Shown in pieces: positions 16,316-25,176 of a DNA stretch of 64,000 nt. Origin of the DNA: PALSA-693 sp963834725 (GTDB lineage: Bacteria; Actinomycetota; Acidimicrobiia; Acidimicrobiales; Palsa-688); NCBI GenBank assembly GCA_963834725.1, contig CAWICN010000001.1, positions 5,270,001 through 5,334,000 on the forward strand. The letters run 5' to 3'. The position numbers and the translations under genes are program-made. A model generated the notes under the pieces. It searched no databases. It worked only from the letters and a program-made list of their open reading frames with translations, and was not told the DNA's origin. Position 1 is the first letter of the stretch, and each line of letters begins with the position of its first letter.

Positions 16316-17884
16316 ATGCGAATGCTGGTGGCCTGGTATCCGGACTGGCCGGTGGTCGCAGCCGGCTGCCACCACGGGGCACCCGCGGCGGTGGTGCGGG
16401 CCAACCAGGTGGTGGCGGTGACGGCTGCCGGGCGGGCCGAGGGGGTGCGCCCGGGCTTGCGGCGCCGCGAGGCCCAGAGTCGCTGCCCGGAACTGGAGAT
16501 CCTCCCGGCCGATGCCGGTCGGGATGCCCGGGCGTGGGAGCCGGTGGTGGTGGCCCTCGAGACGTTGACGCCAGCGGTGGAGATCCTGGCGCCGGGCGCG
16601 GCCGCGCTGTCCACCCGTGGTCCGTCCCGTTACTTCGGCGGGGACGAGGCCCTGGCGCGACGGGTGGCCGAGGAAGTGGACCGGGTGGTGGGGCAGCCAG
16701 GTTGCCTGGTGGGGGTGGCGGACGGCCGTTTTACGGCCGGGCTGGCGGCCCGGGCAGCCGGGAACGCCAGCGAGCCGGTGCTGGTGGTGCCGCCGGGTTC
16801 CAGTCCCGCCTGGTTGGCTCCCCGGCCCGTGGGGGCCTTGGGGTCGGAGTTCGAGGCGCTGTCAGATCTGTTGGTCCGATTAGGGGTTCGCACACTGGGT
16901 GACCTGGCTGCGCTGCCGGGACCCTCCGTACTGGGGCGCTTCGGGGTGACCGGGGCCATGGCCCGCAATCTGGCGAGCGGCCACGACGACCGTCTGTTGG
17001 CGGCTCGTCCGCCGCCGCCGGACCTGGCCGTCGCCGCCGAACTGGACCCGCCGGCAGAGCGAATCGACACGGCCGCGTTCGTGGCCAAGACCCTGGCTGA
17101 CGAGTTGCAAGAGCGGTTGGCTGTCCTCGGTCTGGCCTGCACCATGGTGGCCATCGAGGCGGAGACCGAGCATGGTGAACAGCTGGTTCGGCGCTGGCGC
17201 CATGAAGGGGTGCTCACTGCGACCACTCTGGCCGAGCGGGCGCGCTGGCAGCTCGACGGCTGGTTGGCGGGGGTGGGGCGGCCCAGCGGAGGGTTGACGT
17301 TGCTGCGCCTGGTCCCTGAGGAGGTGCGACCTGATGACGGCCGCCAGCTGAGGTTCTGGGGGGGTGAGGCTGCGGCCGATTCCCGGGCGGCCCGGGCTCT
17401 GGCCCGGGTGCAAGGGATGCTGGGTCCCGAAGCGGTGTCGACCGCGGTGCTGGCTGGTGGACGGGCCTCGGCCGAGCAGGCGCGCCTGGTGCCGTGGGGC
17501 GACGAGCGGGCATCGGCGCTCGACCGGCCCCGCCGGGGGGCGACGCCCACCCCCGAGCTGCCTCCTTGGCCCGGCCGACTGGTGGGGCCTTCGCCTGCGG
17601 TGGTGTATCAGCTGCCGCCACCGGTGGAGGTGCTGGACGCGGATGGAACGCCGGTGGGCGTGAGCGGCCGAGGGGTCATCAGCGCCCCGCCCGTTTCGGT
17701 GACCTTCGACAGGGGTCGATCGGTTGCCGTGACCGGTTGGGCCGGTCCCTGGCCGATCGAAGAACGATGGTGGGATGCCGGTGGCCGCCGCAAAGCCCGG
17801 CTCCAGGTCGTACTGGCGGACGGGACCGCTCACCTGCTTACCCGGGAAGGTGGCCGCTGGCGGGTGGAAGCCGCTTACGAGTAG
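16316..17884 (+). CDS. imuB: ImuB, catalytically inactive Y-family polymerase homologue
   Basis: A 522-residue Y-family-fold protein acting as the hub of the ImuA'/ImuB/DnaE2 translesion complex. The N-terminus MLVAWYPDWPVVAAG replaces the DxD metal site of active DinB enzymes, and the palm segment (LSTRGPSRYFGG) also lacks the acidic pair, so it should be non-catalytic. The helix-hairpin-helix/finger part LVRLGVRTLGDLAALPGPSVLGRFG and the little-finger region are clear. ATG at 16316 was chosen; a TTG two codons earlier is possible. It lies in the same transcript as imuA'. Its last 47 bp overlap the convergent PAP2 gene. Confidence 0.9.
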   Translation: MRMLVAWYPDWPVVAAGCHHGAPAAVVRANQVVAVTAAGRAEGVRPGLRRREAQSRCPELEILPADAGRDARAWEPVVVALETLTPAVEILAPGAAALSTRGPSRYFGGDEALARRVAEEVDRVVGQPGCLVGVADGRFTAGLAARAAGNASEPVLVVPPGSSPAWLAPRPVGALGSEFEALSDLLVRLGVRTLGDLAALPGPSVLGRFGVTGAMARNLASGHDDRLLAARPPPPDLAVAAELDPPAERIDTAAFVAKTLADELQERLAVLGLACTMVAIEAETEHGEQLVRRWRHEGVLTATTLAERARWQLDGWLAGVGRPSGGLTLLRLVPEEVRPDDGRQLRFWGGEAAADSRAARALARVQGMLGPEAVSTAVLAGGRASAEQARLVPWGDERASALDRPRRGATPTPELPPWPGRLVGPSPAVVYQLPPPVEVLDADGTPVGVSGRGVISAPPVSVTFDRGRSVAVTGWAGPWPIEERWWDAGGRRKARLQVVLADGTAHLLTREGGRWRVEAAYE

Positions 17885-18671
17885 CCGGTGGACGCAGCCG
17901 GCCGGGCCAGCGATCGGCGATCACCGTGCAGACCACCATCGTGGCCAGCCCGGCCACCGCATCGAGCAGGAAGTGGTTGCCGGTGGCCATCACCGCCAGG
18001 GTGGTGACGACGGGGTAGAGCCAGACGGCCAGGACCCCCCTGTTGCGGTCGCCACCCCGGTTTCGGCAGCTGCGCAGGACCCGCCACAGCGCGAGTGACG
18101 ACCATGCGGCCCAGGCGATGTGCAGCGACGGCACGGCTGCCAGCTGGTTCGCGGCGGTCGCAAGGGTACCCGTGTGCCAGGAGCCGAAGGCGTGGGTTGT
18201 GGCCACGACGTCCGCGTAGCGCCGTGGGTCAAGCAGGCGGGGAGGGGCGGCGGGATACAACCAGAACACCGCCAGGCCAACGACGTTGATGAGCACCAGG
18301 CTGTTCCGGAGGGGCCGGTAGAGGGACGGGTAGCGCCACCACAGCAATCCCACTACCGCGAGGGTGACGATGAAGTGGGCGTTGTCGTAGTAGTTGGAAA
18401 CCCACAACGCCAGGGTGTGATGGCCCGCCAGCCACCGGTCGAGGGCGGCCTCGGGGTCGAGGTGGGCCACCCGCTCCAGATGAAGGATGCTTCGGGCGTG
18501 GGCGTAGGCGGCGCGCTGGCGCAGCGGGGCCAGGTTGGCGATGTCGTCGTACACCCAGCACAGCCACACGATGACGAGGACTTCTGGCCACCAGCGGGGC
18601 CGGCGGGCCATCTCGTTGGGGTGGTTGACGTCGGGCCCGGAGGGCGCAGCGCGGGCTGCCGACACCGTCAT
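17838..18671 (-). CDS. PAP2-superfamily (Aur1-like) integral membrane protein
   Basis: A multi-pass membrane protein of about 277 residues. It has the inositolphosphotransferase/PAP2-like motifs of the Aur1 group: NYYDNAHFIVTLAVVG, the catalytic-type AVPSLHIAWA and TGNHFLLDAVAG. Members transfer or hydrolyse phospholipid head groups. Hydrophobic segments alternate through the whole length. The start at 18671 is a choice; an in-frame ATG at 18713 would add 14 residues. The 3' end overlaps the convergent imuB by 47 bp. Confidence 0.82.
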   Translation of the reverse strand: MTVSAARAAPSGPDVNHPNEMARRPRWWPEVLVIVWLCWVYDDIANLAPLRQRAAYAHARSILHLERVAHLDPEAALDRWLAGHHTLALWVSNYYDNAHFIVTLAVVGLLWWRYPSLYRPLRNSLVLINVVGLAVFWLYPAAPPRLLDPRRYADVVATTHAFGSWHTGTLATAANQLAAVPSLHIAWAAWSSLALWRVLRSCRNRGGDRNRGVLAVWLYPVVTTLAVMATGNHFLLDAVAGLATMVVCTVIADRWPGRLRPPATRKRLPPASGHLPG

Positions 18672-18789
18672 GAATCTTGCAGTGTAGGAGAGCGATGCGG
18701 CCGCCTCTCGCAAGGTGCTACCGCCGCGCCCCCCGGTGTCGACGGACGCTCGACCGGACGTCAGGCGAGCTCCCGGGGCGGCCCGGCCG

Positions 18790-19389
18790 CTAGCGTTCCC
18801 GAGGGGTTATCCAGCCCCCGGAATGCCCGGCTTGTGCCGACTCGAGCGCCGCCAGCGCCTCCTCGGCGGTGCCGGCGTGCTGGATCAGCCCGCGATTGCG
18901 GGCCGATACCAGACCGAACTCCATCATGCGATCGAGCTGCGCCACCAGGGGCTCCCAGAAGCCGTCGACGTCCACCAGGACCAGCGGCTTGGCGTGCAGC
19001 CCCAGCTGGGACCAGGTGGCCGCCTCAGCGAGCTCCTCCAGCGTTCCGAGCCCGCCCGGGAGGGCGATGAAGCCGTCCGCCAGGTCATACATGCGCTGCT
19101 TGCGCTCGTGCATGGACGCGACCTGGTGCAACTCGCTGAGCCCCGGATGCCCCACCTCCCGGTGAAAGACTCCAACCGGGATCACGCCGACCACCCGGCC
19201 ACCCGCCGCCAGCGCGGCATCGGCCAGCTCGCCCATGAGACCGACGCTGCCACCGCCGTAGACGACCGTGACATCCCGGCTCGCCAGCAGCACACCAAGA
19301 TGACGGGTCGCCTCGCGGTACGAGGTGGCGGTGGGTGTCGAGGAGCCGCAGAAGACGCAGATCGAGCCGAGCCGGTTGCCAGAGGTCAC
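18790..19389 (-). CDS. LOG-family (TIGR00730) nucleotide phosphoribohydrolase-like protein
   Basis: A 199-residue Rossmann-fold protein of the lonely-guy family, which releases cytokinin-type bases from nucleoside monophosphates. The N-terminal ICVFCGSS, then VVYGGGSVGLMG and the signature LPGGLGTLEELAE with HERKQRM are all present. The GTG start at 19389 gives VTSGNRLGSICVFCGSS; a TTG 13 codons earlier is possible. It diverges from the alpha-mannosidase gene across about 60 bp. Confidence 0.88.
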   Translation of the reverse strand: MTSGNRLGSICVFCGSSTPTATSYREATRHLGVLLASRDVTVVYGGGSVGLMGELADAALAAGGRVVGVIPVGVFHREVGHPGLSELHQVASMHERKQRMYDLADGFIALPGGLGTLEELAEAATWSQLGLHAKPLVLVDVDGFWEPLVAQLDRMMEFGLVSARNRGLIQHAGTAEEALAALESAQAGHSGGWITPRER

Positions 19390-19449
19390 GGCCGGAGGAA
19401 CGTGGTCGACGGCACGGCGCAACCGGTCATATGTGCCAGAGTCTGACGC

Positions 19450-22400
19450 GTGGAACTCGAGGAGTTCGTGGCTCGGGTGGTTGAACCCGCCATCCATCCT
19501 CGGCGCCTCCCGTTGACGGTGGCCGCCCACCACCTTCGCGGCGAACCGGTGAGCGCGGCCGATGCTCTCCAGCGGGACTTTTTGCCCTTCGCTGTCGGCG
19601 ACAGGTGGGGTGCGCTCTGGGACACGACCTGGTTTCGGTTCCGCGGCTCGATCCCGCCGGAGTGGGCTGGTCTCGAGGTCGCGGCCCTGGTGCACCTTGG
19701 GGGCCGGCGGACCGTCGGGTTCAGCGCTGAGGGTTTGATCTGGGTTGGAGGCCGCCCGGTTCAGGGCTTGCACCACTGCCACCGCCGCTACCGGCTGGGC
19801 CGGGCCGCCGGGCCTGGCGGTGGTCGGGCCGAGCCGGTCGAGTTCTTCGTGGAGGCTGCGGCCAACCCCATACCGAGATGGCATCGGGAGGAATGGCCCG
19901 CGCTCCTTCCCGACTACGACGGGCCTCCCCTTTACCAGCTGGAGCAGGCCGAGCTGGTCACCATCGATCCCGACGTCGAGGCCCTGCATGTCGATCTGCA
20001 GGTGCTGCTGGAACTGGCCGAACTCGTCCCGGAACGGTCCGGCGCCGTTCTGGACGCCCTCCACGCCGCGGTCGCCGCGATGACAGGGCGCGACGTGAGC
20101 GGGTGCGCAGTCACCATTCGAGACCAGCTCGCCCCGCTGCTGGACCGGCGTTCGCGCTCCCCGCACACCGTCACGGCGGTTGGGCACGCCCATATCGACA
20201 CCGCCTGGCTTTGGCCTGAGCGGGAAACGAAACGGAAGTGCGCCCGCACGTTTGCCAATCAGCTCCGGCTGCTCGAACGGTATCCCGAGCATCGATTCGT
20301 CTGCAGCCAGGCCGTGCACTACCAGTGGGTGAAAGACGGCTACCCGGACCTGTACGACGAGATCCGCGCCCGCGTCGCCGACGGCCGCTGGGAGCCGGTC
20401 GGCGGCATGTGGGTCGAGCCGGACACCAATGTTCCGTCTGGCGAGTCACTTGTCCGTCAGGTGGTCCAGGGCAAGCGGTTCTTCGCTGACGAATTCGGAG
20501 TGGAGCCACACGAGTTGTGGATCCCTGACGCCTTCGGGTATTCAGCCGCGCTTCCCCAGATCGCGGTTCAGGCGGGGATCACTGCTCTCGTCACCCAGAA
20601 GATGAGCTGGAACGACACCAACGTCTTCCCCCACTCCACGTTTTGGTGGGAAGGCCACGACGGGAGTCGGGTGCTCGCCCATTTCCCGCCGGCGAACACG
20701 TACAACGGTGACTTCTCCCCTGGAGAGCTCGCGGCGAGCCAGTCCAACTACAAGGACCACGGTCGGAGTGAGCGCAGCCTGTATCCATTCGGGTACGGGA
20801 ACGGCGGGGGAGGTCCAACCGACGAGATGCTCGAGCGATTCCGGCGCCTGGCCAGCCTCGAAGGACTTCCGCGCTCGGAGATCGGGTCCGTTGCCGACTT
20901 CTTGAACCGGGTCCGCAACGAGGCGGCTTCTCTGGCCGCCTGGGTCGGGGAGCTCTATCTCGAGACCCACCGCGGCACGTTGACCACGCACGCGGATGTG
21001 AAACGAGCGAACCGGCGCGGTGAGGAGGCCCTTCGGGCGGCCGAGATGTGGTCGGTGGCGGCCGGGCTCGATGCCCGGGAGCGGCTGGACCGGGCCTGGA
21101 AGCTTCTGCTCCTCCAGCAATTCCACGACATCCTGCCCGGTTCCAGCATCCAGTGGGTGTACGAGGACGCTCGCCGCGACCATGCCGAAGTTCTCGATAG
21201 TGCCGACCAGGTCGCGGCCGAGGCCCGAGCCGTCCTGGCCGGCACAGGGGGCGGCGGGGACGGCGGGTCCGGCTGGGTGGCTTTCAACCCGGCCTCCTAT
21301 CCCCGCCGCGAGGTGCTCGAGCTGGCGGACGGCCAGCTCGCGGTTGTCGCCGCGCCGGCGTGTGGGTGGGCGGCCGCCGCCCCGGACAGCATCAACAGGG
21401 ACAACATCAACAGGGAGGACAGCGATTGGGAGCCGGTCGAGGTCGGCGACGGGTGGATGGACAACGGGCACCTCCGCGTTTGCTGGGACGGTGACGGACT
21501 GCTCACATCGGTCTGGGACCACGACGCCGGCCGGGAGGTCCTGGCGGCCGGAGAGCGCGCCAACCTCTTTCAGCTGCTCGAGGACCAGCCAAAGGCCTTC
21601 GACGCCTGGAACGTCGACCGGGAAGCCTTTGATCAGGTCAGGGACCTCGACACGGTCGACTCGATCGAGGTCGCCGAGCGGCACCCGTTGCGAGGCGGCG
21701 TGCGCTTCGTGCGGACGTTCGGCGCGTCGCGGATCAGCCAGGTCATGCGGCTTGCCTCGGGGTCGCGACGGCTCGAGTTCCGGACCCGGGTGGAGTGGCG
21801 GGAGCACCACCGGTTTTTGAAGGTCGCGTTTCCAGTCGCCGTTCGCTCGGTGCGTGCCACCTACGAGATCCAGCACGGCCACATCGAGCGGCCGACGGTG
21901 GCGAACACCAGTTGGGACGCGGCTCGCTTCGAGGTCTGCGGCCACCGGTGGGCCGACCTCAGCGAGTCGGGCTACGGCGTGGCCCTGCTCAACGATTGCA
22001 AGTACGGCTATGACATCCGCGGGCACGTGATGCGCTTGTCGTTGCTGCGGGGGCCGGAATACCCCGACCCTGATGCGGATCAGGGCGAGCATGAGTTCTC
22101 CTATGCCCTGCTGCCGCATTCGGAGCCCTTCTATGAGCGGGTGGTGAGCGAGGCCGAGTTGTTCAACCTGCCCATGGTCATCATCGCTGGACCGGCCGGC
22201 GCCGCTGGTCAGGTCCTGGCGGTCGACCGGCCCGGGGTGAGCGTGGAGGCGGTGAAATGGGCGGACCGATCGACCGGGGTAGTGGTCCGACTGTGCGAAG
22301 TGTGGGGATGGCGCCAGCCGGCCCGCGTCACGTTGCACCGGCCGTTTGCTGCGGTCACCCGGACCGATCTGCTCGAACGCGACGAGACCGCTGTGCCACA

Positions 22401-22464
22401 TGTGGGACGAAGCGTGGTGGTGCCGTTGCGCCCGTTCGAGCTGGTCACGCTCCGCTTTGCCTGA
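19450..22464 (+). CDS. Glycoside hydrolase family 38 alpha-mannosidase
   Basis: A 1004-residue alpha-mannosidase that releases mannose from mannosides or glycans. After an N-terminal beta-rich region, the catalytic barrel shows GHAHIDTAWLWPERET (zinc-binding His/Asp) near residues 240-255 and WIPDAFGYSAALPQI, with the nucleophile aspartate, near 357. QFHDILPGSSI follows near 560, and long beta-sandwich domains run to the C-terminus. No signal peptide is seen, so the enzyme should be cytoplasmic, as for mycobacterial homologues. The GTG start gives VELEEFVARVV. The frame is intact across 3 kb. Confidence 0.93.
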   Translation: MELEEFVARVVEPAIHPRRLPLTVAAHHLRGEPVSAADALQRDFLPFAVGDRWGALWDTTWFRFRGSIPPEWAGLEVAALVHLGGRRTVGFSAEGLIWVGGRPVQGLHHCHRRYRLGRAAGPGGGRAEPVEFFVEAAANPIPRWHREEWPALLPDYDGPPLYQLEQAELVTIDPDVEALHVDLQVLLELAELVPERSGAVLDALHAAVAAMTGRDVSGCAVTIRDQLAPLLDRRSRSPHTVTAVGHAHIDTAWLWPERETKRKCARTFANQLRLLERYPEHRFVCSQAVHYQWVKDGYPDLYDEIRARVADGRWEPVGGMWVEPDTNVPSGESLVRQVVQGKRFFADEFGVEPHELWIPDAFGYSAALPQIAVQAGITALVTQKMSWNDTNVFPHSTFWWEGHDGSRVLAHFPPANTYNGDFSPGELAASQSNYKDHGRSERSLYPFGYGNGGGGPTDEMLERFRRLASLEGLPRSEIGSVADFLNRVRNEAASLAAWVGELYLETHRGTLTTHADVKRANRRGEEALRAAEMWSVAAGLDARERLDRAWKLLLLQQFHDILPGSSIQWVYEDARRDHAEVLDSADQVAAEARAVLAGTGGGGDGGSGWVAFNPASYPRREVLELADGQLAVVAAPACGWAAAAPDSINRDNINREDSDWEPVEVGDGWMDNGHLRVCWDGDGLLTSVWDHDAGREVLAAGERANLFQLLEDQPKAFDAWNVDREAFDQVRDLDTVDSIEVAERHPLRGGVRFVRTFGASRISQVMRLASGSRRLEFRTRVEWREHHRFLKVAFPVAVRSVRATYEIQHGHIERPTVANTSWDAARFEVCGHRWADLSESGYGVALLNDCKYGYDIRGHVMRLSLLRGPEYPDPDADQGEHEFSYALLPHSEPFYERVVSEAELFNLPMVIIAGPAGAAGQVLAVDRPGVSVEAVKWADRSTGVVVRLCEVWGWRQPARVTLHRPFAAVTRTDLLERDETAVPHVGRSVVVPLRPFELVTLRFA

Positions 22465-22570
22465 ATGCCCCCTCGACCGCCAGGCCGGCGGGGCTCGAGG
22501 CCACGGACACCCCTTGCATTAGCATCGCCCCGCTGGCTGAGCGACTCGCGGGCCACATCGAATCGAGGGG

Positions 22571-23728
22571 ATGACTGTGACGAACGACCTCTGCGAACGG
22601 TTCGGCATCGAATTCCCGATTTTCGCGTTCACCCATTGCCGCGACGTGGCGGCGGCGGTGAGCCGGGCCGGCGGGATGGGCGTCCTGGGCGCCCTGGCGT
22701 TCTCCCCGGAACAACTGGAAATAGAGCTGTCGTGGATCGATGAGCACACGCAGGGGAAGCCCTACGGCGTCGACGTGGTAATGCCCGTGAAGAGCGCGGA
22801 CCGCGACGCTGGCCTGCGCGATGGAGGCGACCTCGCCCGCCAGTTGCACGGCATGATCGACCAGGCCCACTGGGACTATGTCGACAAGATCCTCGCCGAT
22901 CACGGCATCCCGCTGCTCGAGGACGACGCCGGGGTGGCTCCCAGCGCCGACAGCGGCAGCCCGCTCAGTAGCGGCGTCCTCGGGTGGACGGAGGCCACCG
23001 GCACTCCGCTCATCGACGTGGCCCTGGCTCATCCCATCGCCCTGCTCGCCAGCGCTCTCGGCCCTCCGCCTCAGGAGGCCATCGACCGTGCCCATGCGCA
23101 GGGCGTGACCGTGGCCGCCCTCATCGGGCGGGTCGAGCAGGCCGTACGGGACGTGCAGCGGGGCGTCGACATCATCGTGGCCCAGGGCTACGAAGCCGGT
23201 GGCCATACCGGCGAGGTGGCCACCATGGTGCTTGTGCCTGACGTGGTCGACGCCATCTCACCGGTGCCGGTCCTGGCCGCGGGCGGCATCGCCGGGGGCC
23301 GCCAGATGGCGGCGGCGATGGCCCTCGGCGCCCAGGGTGTCTGGACCGGATCGATCTGGCTGACGGTGAACGAGTCCAACACCGGCGACGTGGTCATGGA
23401 CAAGCTGCTGCACGCCGGCGCGACCGACACCGTCCGCTCCCGCGCCCTCACCGGGAAGCCGGCCCGGCTGCTGCGCACCGCCTGGACCGACGCGTGGGAC
23501 GCCCCCGGGTCGCCTGGCACGCTGCCGATGCCGCTGCAGTACATCCTCAACTCCTATGCCCAGCGCCGCATCGCCCGGGCCGCCAATCCGGAACTGGTCG
23601 GGACGCCCGTCGGTCAGGTCGTCGGCCGGATGAACCAGGTGCGCCCGGCCAAGGACGTCATCTATCAAATGGTCGATGAGTACATCGACACCATGAGCCG
23701 GCTCAATCAAACGTTCGCAACCAGCTGA
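22571..23728 (+). CDS. Nitronate monooxygenase / NAD(P)H-dependent flavin oxidoreductase family protein
   Basis: A 385-residue FMN-binding TIM-barrel enzyme of the 2-nitropropane dioxygenase family. The N-terminal FGIEFPIFAFTHCRDVAAAVSRAGGMGVLGA carries the family start. The FMN-phosphate region is VDIIVAQGYEAGGHTGEV followed by VLAAGGIAGGRQMAAAMALGAQGVWTGSIW. The physiological substrate cannot be told from sequence. Relatives act on nitronates or as enoyl-type reductases. It follows the mannosidase after 106 bp. A 6-bp inverted repeat (23726-23743) spans its stop codon but lacks a T-tract. Confidence 0.85.
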   Translation: MTVTNDLCERFGIEFPIFAFTHCRDVAAAVSRAGGMGVLGALAFSPEQLEIELSWIDEHTQGKPYGVDVVMPVKSADRDAGLRDGGDLARQLHGMIDQAHWDYVDKILADHGIPLLEDDAGVAPSADSGSPLSSGVLGWTEATGTPLIDVALAHPIALLASALGPPPQEAIDRAHAQGVTVAALIGRVEQAVRDVQRGVDIIVAQGYEAGGHTGEVATMVLVPDVVDAISPVPVLAAGGIAGGRQMAAAMALGAQGVWTGSIWLTVNESNTGDVVMDKLLHAGATDTVRSRALTGKPARLLRTAWTDAWDAPGSPGTLPMPLQYILNSYAQRRIARAANPELVGTPVGQVVGRMNQVRPAKDVIYQMVDEYIDTMSRLNQTFATS

Positions 23729-23853
23729 GATGTACAGATCTCAAACGTGCGGATGATTCGTGACGCACCACCAGCTGGCAAGGCCAGATCTCTCGTGGGG
23801 CGCTGGCGAAGAAGAATCATCTCGGGCTAGAGATTCGGACCGCTGACCGGAGG

Positions 23854-25068
23854 TCAAAGGCTGGCGCCGGCCGCCGCCTCGACTTCCAGGCCGACCGCGA
23901 GCAGGCGTTCCTCGCTCACGCGCGGACCGACCAGCTGGAGGCTCGGCGGGATCCCGGGCGTCGAGGCCGGTACGGGCAGCGCTAACGCCGGGACGCCGGC
24001 CAGGTTGAACGGGGCGACGTAGCGGATATCCGTCAGCCGGGTGGCATCCTCGAGCGGCGGCGGAGGGCCGGCGATCACCGGCAGAGCGAGAAAGTCCACC
24101 CGTTCGAAGGCGCTGGCGACCTCGGTCTCCCAGAGCCGGGCCCGCTGCCACGCCGCTTCCAGTTCCGCCGCCGTCAACGACGAAGCATCGTGCAGCCGGG
24201 CACTGACATCGGGGGATAGCTCGTCGGCATGGTGTTCCCAGAGGCGCCGGTGCACCTGCCAGGCTTCGGCCGCGAGGATTCGCATAGCGGCTGCAGTGGC
24301 CGGCCACCAACCTGGCAGAACCACGTCGGTGACGCGAAGGCCGGCCGCCGCCAGCGCGGCATCCACTGCATCGTCCACGCCCGGCTCGGCAGGGAGACGA
24401 AGGCGGCCCACCATGGGGTCTCGGCCCTCCGATCCGAGCGCTCCGGGCGGGGCCGGTGAAAAGCCTGGTTCCAGGAGGGCCATGCCGCGAACGACATCTG
24501 CGACGGTGCGGGCCATCGGCCCCACCGTGTCGAGCGAGGGCGCCAGGGGCAGGACCCCGTCCAGGGACACCCGCCCGCCGGTCGTCTTCAGGCCGACCAC
24601 CCCGCAACACGCCGCCGGGATCCGGATCGAGCCACCGGTGTCACTGCCAAACGCCACATCGGCCTCGTGGGCCCCGACCGCCACCGCGGAGCCGCTGGAC
24701 GACCCGCCCGGTACCAGGCGGGAATCGAGAGGGTTGACCGGCGTCCCGAACCACGGGTTGATCCCGGTGACGCCGAACGCCAGCTCGTGAAGGTTGGTCT
24801 TACCGACGATCACCACGGTCCCCTTGGCCTCGGCGGCCCGGGTCCCGGCCAGGCAGGCCGCGTCGGCGCCGGCTGGCCGGGCGCCGGCAGCGACGACCTT
24901 CGAGCCGTTGGTCGTCGGGACGCCGACCATGTCGATGAGGTCCTTGATCGCCAGCCGCAGGGGGGCTTGGGGCCGACCCGAGGGTAGGGAGGTCGCTTGG
25001 GGCCGACTCGAGGGTTCAGCGGAGGACCCGGGTGGCGCGGCCTCGAAGCGGGTGATGAAGGTGGCCAT
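23854..25068 (-). CDS. Amidase signature-family hydrolase
   Basis: A 404-residue amidase hydrolysing an amide substrate through a Ser-cisSer-Lys triad. The lysine lies in RLAIKDLIDM near residue 43, the Gly/Ser-rich segment is PGGSSSGSAVAVG, and the nucleophile region is GSDTGGSIRIPAACCG. It is shorter than GatA and lacks the GatB/C neighbours, so a stand-alone amidase is more likely than a transamidosome subunit. The ATG at 25068 was selected because the frame further upstream is only the antisense of dnaE2. It diverges from dnaE2, with the LexA box between them. Confidence 0.87.
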   Translation of the reverse strand: MATFITRFEAAPPGSSAEPSSRPQATSLPSGRPQAPLRLAIKDLIDMVGVPTTNGSKVVAAGARPAGADAACLAGTRAAEAKGTVVIVGKTNLHELAFGVTGINPWFGTPVNPLDSRLVPGGSSSGSAVAVGAHEADVAFGSDTGGSIRIPAACCGVVGLKTTGGRVSLDGVLPLAPSLDTVGPMARTVADVVRGMALLEPGFSPAPPGALGSEGRDPMVGRLRLPAEPGVDDAVDAALAAAGLRVTDVVLPGWWPATAAAMRILAAEAWQVHRRLWEHHADELSPDVSARLHDASSLTAAELEAAWQRARLWETEVASAFERVDFLALPVIAGPPPPLEDATRLTDIRYVAPFNLAGVPALALPVPASTPGIPPSLQLVGPRVSEERLLAVGLEVEAAAGASL

Positions 25069-25146
25069 CGCCCTGAGCCTTCCATACCGGATGGGCCTTC
25101 CACACCCGGTGGCGGCGGCTGTGCGGCCCCTCTTTTTCCTCTGGCG

Positions 25147-25166
25147 TATCGAACAGGTGTTCGATA
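25147..25166. promoter_or_regulatory. LexA (SOS) box of dnaE2
   Basis: The perfect 20-bp palindrome TATCGAACAGGTGTTCGATA contains the actinobacterial LexA consensus TCGAAC-N4-GTTCGA. It ends 10 bp before the GTG start of dnaE2. The right arm runs into GATAAG, which can serve as -10, so the transcript is probably leaderless and LexA would cover the promoter. The box is also 79 bp upstream of the divergent amidase. Confidence 0.93.
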
Positions 25167-25176
25167 AGGTGCGGGC

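Noticed and set aside
23726..23743. Inverted repeat TGAGAT/ATCTCA after the nitronate monooxygenase gene as a terminator
   Set aside because: Only 6 bp of stem, low GC, includes the stop codon and is not followed by a T-tract.
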